A stretch of 64,000 bases of DNA from the IMG/VR virus record IMGVR_UViG_3300032236_000443, positions 34,100-98,099 of that record; one strand, written 5' to 3'. Shown here one piece after another: positions 39,709 through 47,848 of this stretch. Below the pieces are notes generated by a model. It did no database searches. It saw only the letters and a list, made by a program, of their open reading frames with translations, and was not told the DNA's origin. Every line of letters begins with the position of its first letter. Position 1 is the stretch's first letter. The position numbers and the translations under genes are program-made. Source of the DNA: a virus.

Positions 39709-41028
39709 ATGTCATACGCAATTCTTATTACTGGTGAAACTTCGGTAGCAGATACTCTCGTACAAATTCTTATCGCCAATCACAACGGAAGCAATCACGC
39801 ATGGACACGAACAACAAATGGTGGTCGTGGTGAAGCGAACGCATGGTTCGACAATGACTATGCAGATGTAATTGCAACTGCAAATGTCACACATATTGTT
39901 GGTGAAGTTCTTTCATCACCACTTACTGATGTTGATGTAAGTGCAATCGAGAATGGAGAGCGACCAACAGTTCTCATTCAGAAACTTACAAAGCAGTTTG
40001 GTTTGCGACATAAGAATGTTGATACAAATAAAACTATTGCTGATGTATTAGTTGAGGTTGATACCATTCTAAAGAACAATCCAAATGATTTAGACAAGTA
40101 TCGTTCAGACGGAAGGAAGGATAAAAGCGTGACCGCAACAAAAACTTTCACACCAACAACGCAGACACCTGCACCACTAATCAAAGTAGAACGAGCAGAG
40201 CCAACAAGTGAAGTAATCGGTAACTACTCAATCAATGTACCTACTAAAGAACAAATCGGTCACTACATAGAGCGCACTCTTATCGGTGGCGTTAATGAAG
40301 TGACAATGTATGACACCGCAAAGAAGTTGAAACTCAATGTTCTTTTAGAAGGCGGTGCAGGTAGTGGTAAGACTTCATCACCAATCAACTATGGATACAA
40401 GCGCAATCAAGGCGTTGTTGTTGTATCAATGTCTGCTGGTATCGAAGTCGGTCACTTCGTAGGCAAGACAATCATTAAGAACAATGGAGAAGTCGGTTGG
40501 GTTGATGGCGTACTTGTTCAATCAATGAAGCGTGGTGACATTCTTGTTATTGATGAACTTGATTTCGCAACGCCAAAGATTATGCAACGACTACAAGATG
40601 TTCTTGCTAATCGCACTCTCACACTTGTTGAGAATGAAGGCGAGGTCATTCATGCACACCCCGACTTCCTTGTTGTTGCAACTTACAACAACGGATACCG
40701 AGGTTCGCAGAAGGTCAATCAAGCAGTTCTTGACCGCTTTAAGATTAAGTTGATGTTCGACTATGACAACACAATCGAGAAGCAACTAATCAAATCACCA
40801 ACACTTCTAACTCTCGCAGAACAAATGCGTGCAGACAGTATTGCTGGTATCTATGAAACACCAATCTCACTTCGCTTGTTGCTTGCGTTCCAAGAACTTA
40901 CAAGCGAAATCAACTACGAGTTCGCAGTAGAGAACTTCTTAATGGGCTTTACTACTGATGAACGAGCAAGTGTGAAACTTCTTTTAGAAGCACACCGCTA
41001 CAACTTGGAAGCAGAACTAACAAAGTAA
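39709..41028 (+). CDS. MoxR/CobS-like AAA+ ATPase
   Basis: In this 439-residue protein, residues 1-130 form a separate N-terminal domain (VLIQKLTKQFGLRHK near 88-102), then a Thr/Pro linker. The AAA+ core has Walker A GGAGSGKT (215-222), Walker B ILVIDELD (278-285), a sensor asparagine in VVATYNNGY and an arginine finger in AVLDRFK (R343). This matches MoxR and CobS. These ATPases work with VWA partners as chaperones or metal chelatases; the partner is the next gene. Confidence 0.88.
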   Translation: MSYAILITGETSVADTLVQILIANHNGSNHAWTRTTNGGRGEANAWFDNDYADVIATANVTHIVGEVLSSPLTDVDVSAIENGERPTVLIQKLTKQFGLRHKNVDTNKTIADVLVEVDTILKNNPNDLDKYRSDGRKDKSVTATKTFTPTTQTPAPLIKVERAEPTSEVIGNYSINVPTKEQIGHYIERTLIGGVNEVTMYDTAKKLKLNVLLEGGAGSGKTSSPINYGYKRNQGVVVVSMSAGIEVGHFVGKTIIKNNGEVGWVDGVLVQSMKRGDILVIDELDFATPKIMQRLQDVLANRTLTLVENEGEVIHAHPDFLVVATYNNGYRGSQKVNQAVLDRFKIKLMFDYDNTIEKQLIKSPTLLTLAEQMRADSIAGIYETPISLRLLLAFQELTSEINYEFAVENFLMGFTTDERASVKLLLEAHRYNLEAELTK

Positions 41029-41068
41029 TCCGCAACAAAAATTCGCACACCAACTAGAGAGGGAACAA

Positions 41069-43090
41069 ATGACAACAGTAATTCCTAACTTCTTGCAAGA
41101 GAAGTCTGATGTTGCAAAGCAAGCAGAACAACAGAAGCGCAATCGTCTTAATGGACTTGCAAATGTATTCGCTAGAGCCAATAGCGTTCTTACTGGTCGC
41201 AAGGTAAGTGTCAATGTTGTATCCAAGCCCGATTACAAAGCACCTGCTTGGTCTAGCACAACAGAAGTGTGGCTTAATCTTGCAGAGATTAAAGATGACT
41301 TCTCTGCAAGAAGTTTGGTATCTCATCAAGGTCTTAACTTCCATGAGTTGTCACACCTTCTTTACACACCTCGTAATGGTCATGCACTTGTTAAGTGGGT
41401 TAAAGAAAATAACTATTGGGAAGTATTCAATGCGCTAGAGGATAGTCGTATTGAGAACTTGCTAGTTGGTTACCTTCCAACAACTGCAAATTGGCTTACT
41501 GCAACAATCGCTGATTACTTAATGTCAGACCCAAGTGCAATCGAAACTGCATTACCACTTGTTGCTGGTCGTAAGTATCTGCCAATCGAAGTGCAACAAC
41601 TTGCAGTTGATAACTACAAGTTGCCCGAACAAATTGATGAGATTTATTCAATCGTTAATGAATATATCGGATTAATTTTCGAGGGTGGTTCTGCAAGTGC
41701 TGATGATGTTGAGAAGGCAAAGCAGTGCATTATTGACTTCTCAAATCTAATCAATCAACTTCCACCACTTCCAAATAACGGCGGTAGTGGCGAGGGCGAA
41801 GGTGAAGGCGAAGTTACAACAGTTGTCTATCGCATTAAAAACCCTAATGGTCACAACAACCGACCAGTTGAAGGTTGGGAGAGCAGTAGCGCACGCCCTA
41901 AGAAGCGTGCAGACCAAGAGCGTGACCGCAACAATTCGCCAGAGTGCCCACCAAGAGTGAAGCGAAATGTAAAAGTTGTTGATGTTGAAACAGAAGCAGA
42001 CATTCCCGATACTTCTAAAGAAGGTTCATCAACAACACCAAGCAACAACAAATCAGATGACAAGTCAGATGACAATTCAGAAAGCAACGAAGTTGCGTTT
42101 GATGAATTGCAGTTTGATGATACCGAGTTTGATGATGATGACTTCGACTTCGGTGATGATTACTCAGAAGCAGGTTCTAAAGAAGTTGTGGGCAATCAAA
42201 GCGGAACAACTGGTGACAACAATCAAGTCACAGATGTTCTCAATGATGTTCTCAATGATGTTGTTAAAGAACTTGCTAAAGAAGTTAATCAAATTGCAAA
42301 GCAGTTAGGTATATCTATTGACCTTGACGGCGGTAATGCAATCACACCAAAGAAGGCTAGTTACAACGAAGTTAATTGCCCTGCTGATTTAGTTCTACTT
42401 GCTAAGTCATTCGGTAAAGAGTTAGAGCGTTTGCGTGCTAACTACGAACCTGCATGGGAGAACGAGGTTGATACTGGTCGCTTGAATGTCAATCGTTATC
42501 TACAAGGCGAGGACTTCGATACTTGTTTTGATGAGTGGCACGAAGGCAAGTCTGATGTAACTGCAATCGAAGCAGTTATTCTTTTAGACAAGTCGGGTTC
42601 AATGTCGGGTCGTAATGCTGACGAAGCATACAAATCAATGTACGCAATCAAGAAGGCGTTAGAGAATGTCGAAGCACGCACAAGCGTTGTTCTTTTCGAT
42701 TACTCAACAACACTTCTTTATGGTGCAGATGAGAAGGCTGGTACAACAATTCGTGACGGCGGTGCGAGTGGTGGTACTAATCCCGAACAAGCAATTCTCT
42801 ATGCAAAGCGTGTCCTTGCTGAAACCGATAAGCCAATCAAAGTTCTATTCATGATTACTGACGGCGCATGGGATACCAAAGTTGGTGAGGAAGCAATCGT
42901 TGAAATGCGTAACGCTGGTGTTCTTACTTGCCAAGCATACTTATCACAGTATGACGAACGAGCAGAGAGCGTTGAGAGTTATCGCCACTCATTCGAGTTG
43001 CTTACTCAGATTAAGTCTGCAAAAGACATTCTCACACTAGGCAAAGACTTAGTGCGACTTGCAATCAATCGCAATCTAGTAGTTCGCTAA
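41069..43090 (+). CDS. CobT-like VWA protein with HExxH motif
   Basis: This 673-residue protein has an N-terminal metallopeptidase-like domain with HELSH (92-96) and ALEDSRIE (122-129), a pattern found in CobT and VWA-like predicted metallopeptidases. A long acidic linker (about 330-395, Asp/Glu/Ser-rich) follows, then a VWA domain from about 501 with MIDAS residues D507-S509-S511, T570 and D598 all present. It is the natural partner of the upstream AAA+ ATPase. Substrate unknown; cobalt insertion and chaperoning are the main alternatives. Confidence 0.85.
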   Translation: MTTVIPNFLQEKSDVAKQAEQQKRNRLNGLANVFARANSVLTGRKVSVNVVSKPDYKAPAWSSTTEVWLNLAEIKDDFSARSLVSHQGLNFHELSHLLYTPRNGHALVKWVKENNYWEVFNALEDSRIENLLVGYLPTTANWLTATIADYLMSDPSAIETALPLVAGRKYLPIEVQQLAVDNYKLPEQIDEIYSIVNEYIGLIFEGGSASADDVEKAKQCIIDFSNLINQLPPLPNNGGSGEGEGEGEVTTVVYRIKNPNGHNNRPVEGWESSSARPKKRADQERDRNNSPECPPRVKRNVKVVDVETEADIPDTSKEGSSTTPSNNKSDDKSDDNSESNEVAFDELQFDDTEFDDDDFDFGDDYSEAGSKEVVGNQSGTTGDNNQVTDVLNDVLNDVVKELAKEVNQIAKQLGISIDLDGGNAITPKKASYNEVNCPADLVLLAKSFGKELERLRANYEPAWENEVDTGRLNVNRYLQGEDFDTCFDEWHEGKSDVTAIEAVILLDKSGSMSGRNADEAYKSMYAIKKALENVEARTSVVLFDYSTTLLYGADEKAGTTIRDGGASGGTNPEQAILYAKRVLAETDKPIKVLFMITDGAWDTKVGEEAIVEMRNAGVLTCQAYLSQYDERAESVESYRHSFELLTQIKSAKDILTLGKDLVRLAINRNLVVR

Positions 43091-43099
43091 AGAAGTATC

Positions 43100-43125
43100 G
43101 GGGGCAGATACGGAAGTCTGCCCCC
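43100..43125 (+). terminator. Hairpin after the VWA gene
   Basis: Perfect 9-bp stem GGGGGCAGA/TCTGCCCCC with an 8-nt loop, 10 bp after the stop. GCAACAAAAATT follows, not a T-run, so it is more likely an RNA-processing or partial termination site within the early operon. Confidence 0.5.
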
Positions 43126-43165
43126 GCAACAAAAATTATCAATCAATCAAAAGGAGTATTACCAA

Positions 43166-43747
43166 ATGAAACTATCCGAACTCACAGTTGGCACAGAGTA
43201 CGCAATCGTTCCGTCATGGACTTACAACAACAAGTCTGCAAGAGATGTAGATACAGTTCGAGAAAATGATGTAGTCAAAGCAACACTTCTTTCGCTTGAT
43301 AAGTACGAGTACGAGCCAAGCAATCGCAAATACAACGCTAGTGACTTTACTAAAGCACAATCAGGTAATCGTTCAGTTGGTGTCCTTGTCAAAGCAGTTG
43401 ATAACAACGGCAAAGATATTTATTGGACTTCACGACTTGCAGACATTATTGCGCCTTACGCAATTCTTGAACCTAAGTGGTCACAAGCCAAGCAAGCACA
43501 GGCAGACCAAGAGCGTGTATGGCGTGAGCAACAACAGAAGGAATACGAACACCAAAAGAAAATTGAAGCGGAGATAGAACGCTCACGCAATTCAGTAATC
43601 GCAACTTCTAAAGAACTATTAGGCGTTGGCACTTATGTATCAGTTGATACAGAAGGTCGTGGCGTTGATATGAAGGGAATTGTAAAACTATCCCTTACCG
43701 AGTTTGAGGCACTAATCGAAATGGCATACGCAGGAAAGGATAACTAA
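43166..43747 (+). CDS. Unknown early protein with coiled coil
   Basis: This 193-residue protein starts MKLSELTVGTEYAIVPSW behind AAAGGAG. The N-terminal half looks like a beta-barrel domain (VKATLLSLDKYEYEP). Residues about 115-150 are a Gln/Glu/Lys coiled coil, and a second beta part (VGTYVSVDTEGRGVDMKGIV) follows. No family is recognised; the start resembles other actinophage early proteins. Confidence 0.65.
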   Translation: MKLSELTVGTEYAIVPSWTYNNKSARDVDTVRENDVVKATLLSLDKYEYEPSNRKYNASDFTKAQSGNRSVGVLVKAVDNNGKDIYWTSRLADIIAPYAILEPKWSQAKQAQADQERVWREQQQKEYEHQKKIEAEIERSRNSVIATSKELLGVGTYVSVDTEGRGVDMKGIVKLSLTEFEALIEMAYAGKDN

Positions 43748-43915
43748 ATGAAAATTGAACTAACAGATGAGCAGTACGCATTACTCATTCGCTCAGTAGG
43801 TAATGAGAAAATGAAATTACAAAATGGTGGGTTCTTTTCAAGCGCACACTTAGTTAGCAATCTACTTGCACACCTAAAGAACAATGTTGAAAAAGGAGTA
43901 ACAACAAATGGGTAA
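43748..43915 (+). CDS. Unknown 55-residue helical protein
   Basis: ATG 43748 (right after the previous stop) to TAA 43915. It contains MKIELTDEQYALLIRSVGNE and SSAHLVSNLLAHLKNNVEKG. Its 3' end contains the AAAGGAG ribosome site and start of the next gene, an 8-nt overlap. Probably a small helical partner protein; function unknown. Confidence 0.6.
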   Translation: MKIELTDEQYALLIRSVGNEKMKLQNGGFFSSAHLVSNLLAHLKNNVEKGVTTNG

Positions 43916-44330
43916 CGAACTACTAGATGTAAATACGAACTATTCATACAAGCCACGCACTTACTACCATGCACTTGCAAGCAACGGCGCACAAGCGGTG
44001 CGTGGTAGCCATGACGATAGATACACGCACGCAGTTGTTATGACTTCGATTAGTTATCCGAACCAACTAAGTTGGGCTACCTTTCATGGAAGCGAACAAC
44101 TTGCCAAGCGACAGATAACTTCTAATCGCAACTATCAAAAGAAGGCTGGAGATAGTCATTACTGGAACAATCGAGAGTGGGAAGTAGTACCACTTGTAAA
44201 GATAACTGCACAACAGTACCGAGCCATAAAGAAGGTTGATAGTAAAGCAAATACAGAATGGACTAAGAAGCAAGTGCAATTCTCAACAGGCTTATTCGTA
44301 GAACAAGAGGGAGAACTATCTAATGTCTAA
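43908..44330 (+). CDS. Unknown early protein
   Basis: This 140-residue Tyr/Asn/Lys-rich protein has YKPRTYYHALASNGAQAVRG, HAVVMTSISYPNQLSWATFH and NNREWEVVPLVKITAQQYRA. It appears to be a compact alpha/beta domain. Overlap with the next start is 8 nt. No family is recognised. Confidence 0.6.
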   Translation: MGNELLDVNTNYSYKPRTYYHALASNGAQAVRGSHDDRYTHAVVMTSISYPNQLSWATFHGSEQLAKRQITSNRNYQKKAGDSHYWNNREWEVVPLVKITAQQYRAIKKVDSKANTEWTKKQVQFSTGLFVEQEGELSNV

Positions 44331-45051
44331 TACAACAACTCACAGAAAAGGTGGAAGCACAGGTGCTAACGGATACGGAGAATATAAAGTGCGTTACGCA
44401 AGCGATAAGCAAAAGAAGTTTATCGAGCAGTTGCTCGCCACAAAAAATCACAGTTACGACAATCTCAATCTCAACGAACTCAATGTTCAAGGGGCAGGTG
44501 AGATTATCAACGCACTTCTCAGTTGTGATAACAAAGCAGGTGTTGTCACACCACCAACAGAGCGACAAGTATCTTTCGCTCAATCACTAGTAACTTCTAA
44601 AGAAGGTGGGCAGGAGTTACTAGCAAATGTTTTGCAATCAAGAGGCGTTCATTCTTTAGAGCAACTTAGTCGTGGTGATGTATCTGCAATCATTAATTCA
44701 CTAAAGACATACAAGGCTAAAGAAGTACCAATCAAGATTAAAGAAGTTGGTGCGTACTTAGTAGATGAAACTATCTATTCAATTCGCCAAGCACAGGAAA
44801 GCAAGAAGTGGCAAGTGTGGTCTTACAACGCCGAAGCCGAGAAGTATCTACGCAACCCTAAAGAAGTTGAGAAGAATGTTCTTGAAAAGGTAGATGAAGG
44901 CAATCGCTTAACACTTGAACAAGCGATTAAGTATTCTGCACAGACAGGGTTGTGTTGCCATTGTGGTCGCACACTCACAGTATTAAAGAGTGTTGCTGGT
45001 GGTATCGGACCGATATGCGCCAAGCGTTACAAGTCAGTTGCTAGTGTCTAA
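44323..45051 (+). CDS. DUF6011-type zinc protein with KQ repeats
   Basis: This 242-residue protein has two repeats of the kind seen in many phage single-strand-binding or unknown proteins: ASDKQKKFIEQLLATKNH (26-43) and PTERQVSFAQSLVTSKEG (78-95). The C-terminus carries LCCHCGRTLTVLKSVAGGIG and PICAKRY, the CxxCGR...GxGPxCA signature of DUF6011, a small zinc domain frequent in actinobacteria and phages. Nucleic-acid binding is likely; role unknown. Confidence 0.75.
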   Translation: MSNTTTHRKGGSTGANGYGEYKVRYASDKQKKFIEQLLATKNHSYDNLNLNELNVQGAGEIINALLSCDNKAGVVTPPTERQVSFAQSLVTSKEGGQELLANVLQSRGVHSLEQLSRGDVSAIINSLKTYKAKEVPIKIKEVGAYLVDETIYSIRQAQESKKWQVWSYNAEAEKYLRNPKEVEKNVLEKVDEGNRLTLEQAIKYSAQTGLCCHCGRTLTVLKSVAGGIGPICAKRYKSVASV

Positions 45052-45062
45052 GGAGTAACCAA

Positions 45063-45404
45063 ATGAAGGCTAAAGAACTTGCTGAAAGATTTTCTGCTAT
45101 GAACCCTAATGATGAAGTGTGGATTTCTTACATTACTAAAGATGATATTGCTGAAAACTTTAGTGAATGTGAATTCACAGATGAGAATGACAACTTAATT
45201 GAAACAGACCAATTCGTTACAGATGATGTCGTTAAAGAAATTGTAAATTCTTTAGACAATGACGATTATCTATGGGAACGATTTAACGAGAACTACACCG
45301 ACACTTGCCGAGAAGTGTTGGCACGACTAATAGATGAAAAGAAAGAAGCCGAGCAAGACACCGACCTATGGGATACAGAAGGAAAACCAAATGACAACAG
45401 TTAA
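45063..45404 (+). CDS. Acidic early protein with LWD tail
   Basis: This 113-residue, strongly acidic protein starts MKAKELAERFSAMNPNDEVW and ends DTDLWDTEGKPNDNS. The first part resembles short phage proteins that begin with ELAxxL...EVW. The acidic composition and size could fit a DNA mimic, which is speculative. The LWD tail recurs in other small proteins here. Overlaps the HTH gene by 14 nt. Confidence 0.6.
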   Translation: MKAKELAERFSAMNPNDEVWISYITKDDIAENFSECEFTDENDNLIETDQFVTDDVVKEIVNSLDNDDYLWERFNENYTDTCREVLARLIDEKKEAEQDTDLWDTEGKPNDNS

Positions 45405-45972
45405 AACACAAGTAGGAAAAAGAAATCAGAAAACTAAATTGAACCTGCCAAATGAAACGGCAGAACTTCTAAAGAACTTATCAATGGCAGACCGCAAGGC
45501 ATACACAAAGCGGTTGTGTGAAGCAGGTTGGACTTACCAATCAATCGCTGATGTATTTAAGGTGAGCCGACAAGCCATAGAGCAGTACCTAAAGAAGTGT
45601 GATGTTGTTAGTGATGAAGTTCTTGCACTACCAATTCCCGAACTTCCTAGCGAACCTATCTATCGAATGAAGCGATTAGAAGTAAGTGCTGATGTTCTAG
45701 CAGAACTAAAAGAACTTCATGCTAAGGCAAGTTTAGTTAGAGGTAAAAGCCCTAAGTACCGAGCAGAAGCAGAGCAATTCACTAAGTTGGCATGGGAACA
45801 GACACAACAAGGTATAAGCACTTATTCTTTAGCAAAGTCTTTAGGAGTTACACATGGCGCATTGTTATTTAGGTTCGTGCGTTATGGGTACATGACAACA
45901 AATGGCAAATCAAAAGTATTCAGACAACTAACACACCGAGAGGGAACACCAAATGTCAGTAGCGGTAATTGA
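45391..45972 (+). CDS. Double HTH regulator
   Basis: ATG 45391 (MTTVKTQVGKRN, 193 aa) is chosen over 45334, with AGAAGGAAA upstream. It has two helix-turn-helix segments: GWTYQSIADVFKVSRQAIEQ near 55-75 and STYSLAKSLGVTHGALLFRF near 155-175. The N-terminus is basic. It is probably the DNA-binding regulator of the early operon and a candidate to bind the palindrome at 38588. Overlaps both neighbours. Confidence 0.75.
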   Translation: MTTVKTQVGKRNQKTKLNLPNETAELLKNLSMADRKAYTKRLCEAGWTYQSIADVFKVSRQAIEQYLKKCDVVSDEVLALPIPELPSEPIYRMKRLEVSADVLAELKELHAKASLVRGKSPKYRAEAEQFTKLAWEQTQQGISTYSLAKSLGVTHGALLFRFVRYGYMTTNGKSKVFRQLTHREGTPNVSSGN

Positions 45973-46375
45973 GCAAGCAGAAGTAAAGATAGGTGGTTGG
46001 GAACGAATTGAATTCCATGTTCAACTTCCCGACCTAGAGCAAATCATTATCACCGCAAATCAAGGTGGCTATTACTACGACACCACAACAAGCAGTTGGC
46101 AGACAAAGCAAGACTTAAAGAAGTTTCGTTTGACAGGTTTCGATTACGAACTTGATGAAGGAACTATTAAGTTAAAGACGATTAGGGGTAACTTCTTTAC
46201 CAAAGCAAATCGTGTAGGGGCTAGAGAAGCATGGCTAAGGTTGTTTGACCAAGCAACGCTAGACCAAATCCCCGACACACTTCACGACTACGCAAGAAAT
46301 TACTTCGCTAAAGAAATTAGCACCATGTTGCAAAAGGTAATTGATACAGGGTTGGTGGTGAAGGCAAGTGCCTAA
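45953..46375 (+). CDS. Unknown early protein
   Basis: This 140-residue protein has WERIEFHVQLPDLEQIIITA, GYYYDTTTSSWQTKQDLKKF and LRLFDQATLDQIPDTLHDYA. The first half is beta-rich, the second helical. It starts behind GAGAGGG and overlaps both neighbours. No known family or catalytic motif. Confidence 0.6.
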   Translation: MSVAVIEQAEVKIGGWERIEFHVQLPDLEQIIITANQGGYYYDTTTSSWQTKQDLKKFRLTGFDYELDEGTIKLKTIRGNFFTKANRVGAREAWLRLFDQATLDQIPDTLHDYARNYFAKEISTMLQKVIDTGLVVKASA

Positions 46376-47006
46376 CTGGTGTTATCAGAAGTTAGAAATT
46401 TCAGGTGAGCCAAAACAATTAAATAAACTTCTAAAGAAAATAGAAGTCACTAAGAACGAAGCCACAGATGTAGATGATGAAACACCATTCTCATTCGACA
46501 ATGTAATACCTATGCCAAAGCACTTGCACAACAATCAAGGCTGGTATGACTGGCGTGTTACTAACTGGGGAACTAAATGGCAACCTAGAATAAATAACGA
46601 TAGCGTTAGCGAATGGGAAAGTGGTTCAATACATTTTGACTTCGATACCGCATGGTCACCGCCTTACCCAATCATTGAAGCCCTAGTTAAAGAGTTTAAG
46701 AAGTTAGAGTTTCATTGGGAGTATTACGAGGAAAGTTATGAGTTCTGGGGTATTCATAACTTTAAGGGTGGTAAAGAAGTTTCTTATGAAGGCGGTAAGT
46801 TTGACAGTTGTAATCAATACAATCACTTCGGATTAGACCACCATTGGTGCGCTAGTTGTGGAGAGAGTTTAGAGTGCGACAAAGAATTAACCGAAACTTC
46901 TTTATGTGAAACTTGCGATAAAGAAATGATAGAAACAGATACAGAACTATGGGATACAACAACAGAGGGAGTAGTACCAAATGGCAATCAAGCATTACTT
47001 AGTTGA
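46368..47006 (+). CDS. DUF1281/Api92-like protein with zinc ribbon
   Basis: GTG 46368 overlaps the previous stop by 8 nt. The 212-residue protein starts MPNWCYQKLEISGEPKQLNK and contains YDWRVTNWGTKW and FDFDTAWSPPYPIIEALVKE, the signature of the DUF1281/Api92-like ferredoxin-fold family found on plasmids and phages. It then has a zinc ribbon (WCASCGESLECDKELTE, LCETCDKEM) and a DTELWDTTTEG segment. The family's function is unknown. The extra ribbon and tail are unusual additions. Confidence 0.8.
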   Translation: MPNWCYQKLEISGEPKQLNKLLKKIEVTKNEATDVDDETPFSFDNVIPMPKHLHNNQGWYDWRVTNWGTKWQPRINNDSVSEWESGSIHFDFDTAWSPPYPIIEALVKEFKKLEFHWEYYEESYEFWGIHNFKGGKEVSYEGGKFDSCNQYNHFGLDHHWCASCGESLECDKELTETSLCETCDKEMIETDTELWDTTTEGVVPNGNQALLS

Positions 47007-47160
47007 ACTCACTACACAAATCGGTGTAGTGGTAGATGATAAAGAAGTATCCGCAACAAAAAGTCTTTATCAGTTGGTTGTAGATAAAACGCAATCGCTG
47101 ATGAATGACCAAGACTTAAACGATAAGAACTATAACCTAAAACTAATAGCGGAAGGATAA
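46981..47160 (+). CDS. Unknown 59-residue early protein
   Basis: ATG 46981, with AGAGGGAG upstream, to TAA 47160. It contains MAIKHYLVELTTQIGVVVDD and SLYQLVVDKTQSLMNDQDLN, resembling a small beta-alpha fold. It overlaps the 3' end of the previous gene by 26 nt. Tight spacing and a good ribosome site support it. No function known. Confidence 0.6.
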   Translation: MAIKHYLVELTTQIGVVVDDKEVSATKSLYQLVVDKTQSLMNDQDLNDKNYNLKLIAEG

Positions 47161-47166
47161 AGAACA

Positions 47167-47355
47167 ATGAAGTGCATAGTACGAGGTTGCGATAGTGACG
47201 AGTTAGTTTATTCAGGAACAGACGCTTTCATGTTAGGAGTACCAACAGAGAAGGTCTGCTATGACCATGCTAACTCTTATGCCCAAGTTTCTGCATTAAC
47301 ACAAGTAGTTCATATTACGGATAACGGAAACTTATACTTAGGAGATAAGTTGTGA
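47167..47355 (+). CDS. Small zinc protein
   Basis: This 62-residue protein starts MKCIVRGCDSDELVYSGTDA and has VCYDHANSYAQVS, a C-x4-C and C-x2-H arrangement like other treble-clef mini proteins. It has an AAGGATAAAGA region upstream. The end overlaps the next GTG start (GTGA). Role unknown. Confidence 0.65.
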   Translation: MKCIVRGCDSDELVYSGTDAFMLGVPTEKVCYDHANSYAQVSALTQVVHITDNGNLYLGDKL

Positions 47356-47525
47356 AGTTAGTTGCAAGTGACCCTACAAGTCTTTACCAATGGAATGAGG
47401 GTGCAGGGGAATACGAAGTTGTATGCCCTAGATGTAGCGCAGAGTTGTTTGCGCCTACTCTCGGCACTATGAGGGATAGTTACTTATCCCATTACAAAAC
47501 AAAAGAGTGCAAAGCGCACTATTAG
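47352..47525 (+). CDS. Small C2-HC zinc protein
   Basis: GTG 47352 to TAG 47525 (57 aa), coupled by GTGA. It has VVCPRCSAELFAPTLGTMRD followed by SHYKTKECKAHY, which fits a zinc finger. The start has no better alternative. It is followed by AGAAGGAGAG, the ribosome site of the next gene. Function unknown. Confidence 0.65.
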   Translation: MKLVASDPTSLYQWNEGAGEYEVVCPRCSAELFAPTLGTMRDSYLSHYKTKECKAHY

Positions 47526-47537
47526 AAGGAGAGCAAA

Positions 47538-47705
47538 ATGGGTTATGTAACCGCTAGACGAATTACGCCATACGACAGAATTGAAGTTTGCGATAGTTGC
47601 GAACAACAAGGCGTATATGCGAATGGTAAAGAAGTTAAAGATACGCATAACGAAGTTGTGATGTGGTTCTGCTTTAACTGCGCCAACAAAGTTGTCAATG
47701 GCTAA
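47538..47705 (+). CDS. Small zinc-ribbon protein, last early gene
   Basis: ATG 47538, with AAGGAGAG 7 nt upstream, to TAA 47705 (55 aa). It has EVCDSCEQQGVYANGKEV and MWFCFNCANKVVNG, two CxxC knuckles. It is the last gene before the strong terminator at 47748. Function unknown. Confidence 0.7.
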   Translation: MGYVTARRITPYDRIEVCDSCEQQGVYANGKEVKDTHNEVVMWFCFNCANKVVNG

Positions 47706-47747
47706 AGAAGGTTAAGTAACTTCTTTAGGTTCATCAGTTAGCACTCA

Positions 47748-47787
47748 GGGGGGTAGGTTGCCAATCGGCAATCTGCCCCCCTTTTTT
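47748..47787 (+). terminator. Strong intrinsic terminator of early operon
   Basis: A 15-bp stem (GGGGGGTAGGTTGCC paired with GGCAATCTGCCCCCC through two G-U pairs, 4-nt loop) followed by TTTTTT. This separates the early operon from the integrase unit. Confidence 0.93.
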
Positions 47788-47791
47788 GCAT

Positions 47792-47820
47792 TTGCTAAGT
47801 TACTCACTAGTAGGTATTGT
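47792..47820 (+). promoter_or_regulatory. Integrase promoter
   Basis: TTGCTA and TATTGT are separated by exactly 17 bp, immediately after the early terminator and 28 bp before the integrase ATG. This fits a vegetative-sigma promoter and implies separate control of the integrase. Confidence 0.55.
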
Positions 47821-47848
47821 TCTATCCCTAGCCGAGAGGGGCAGAACA

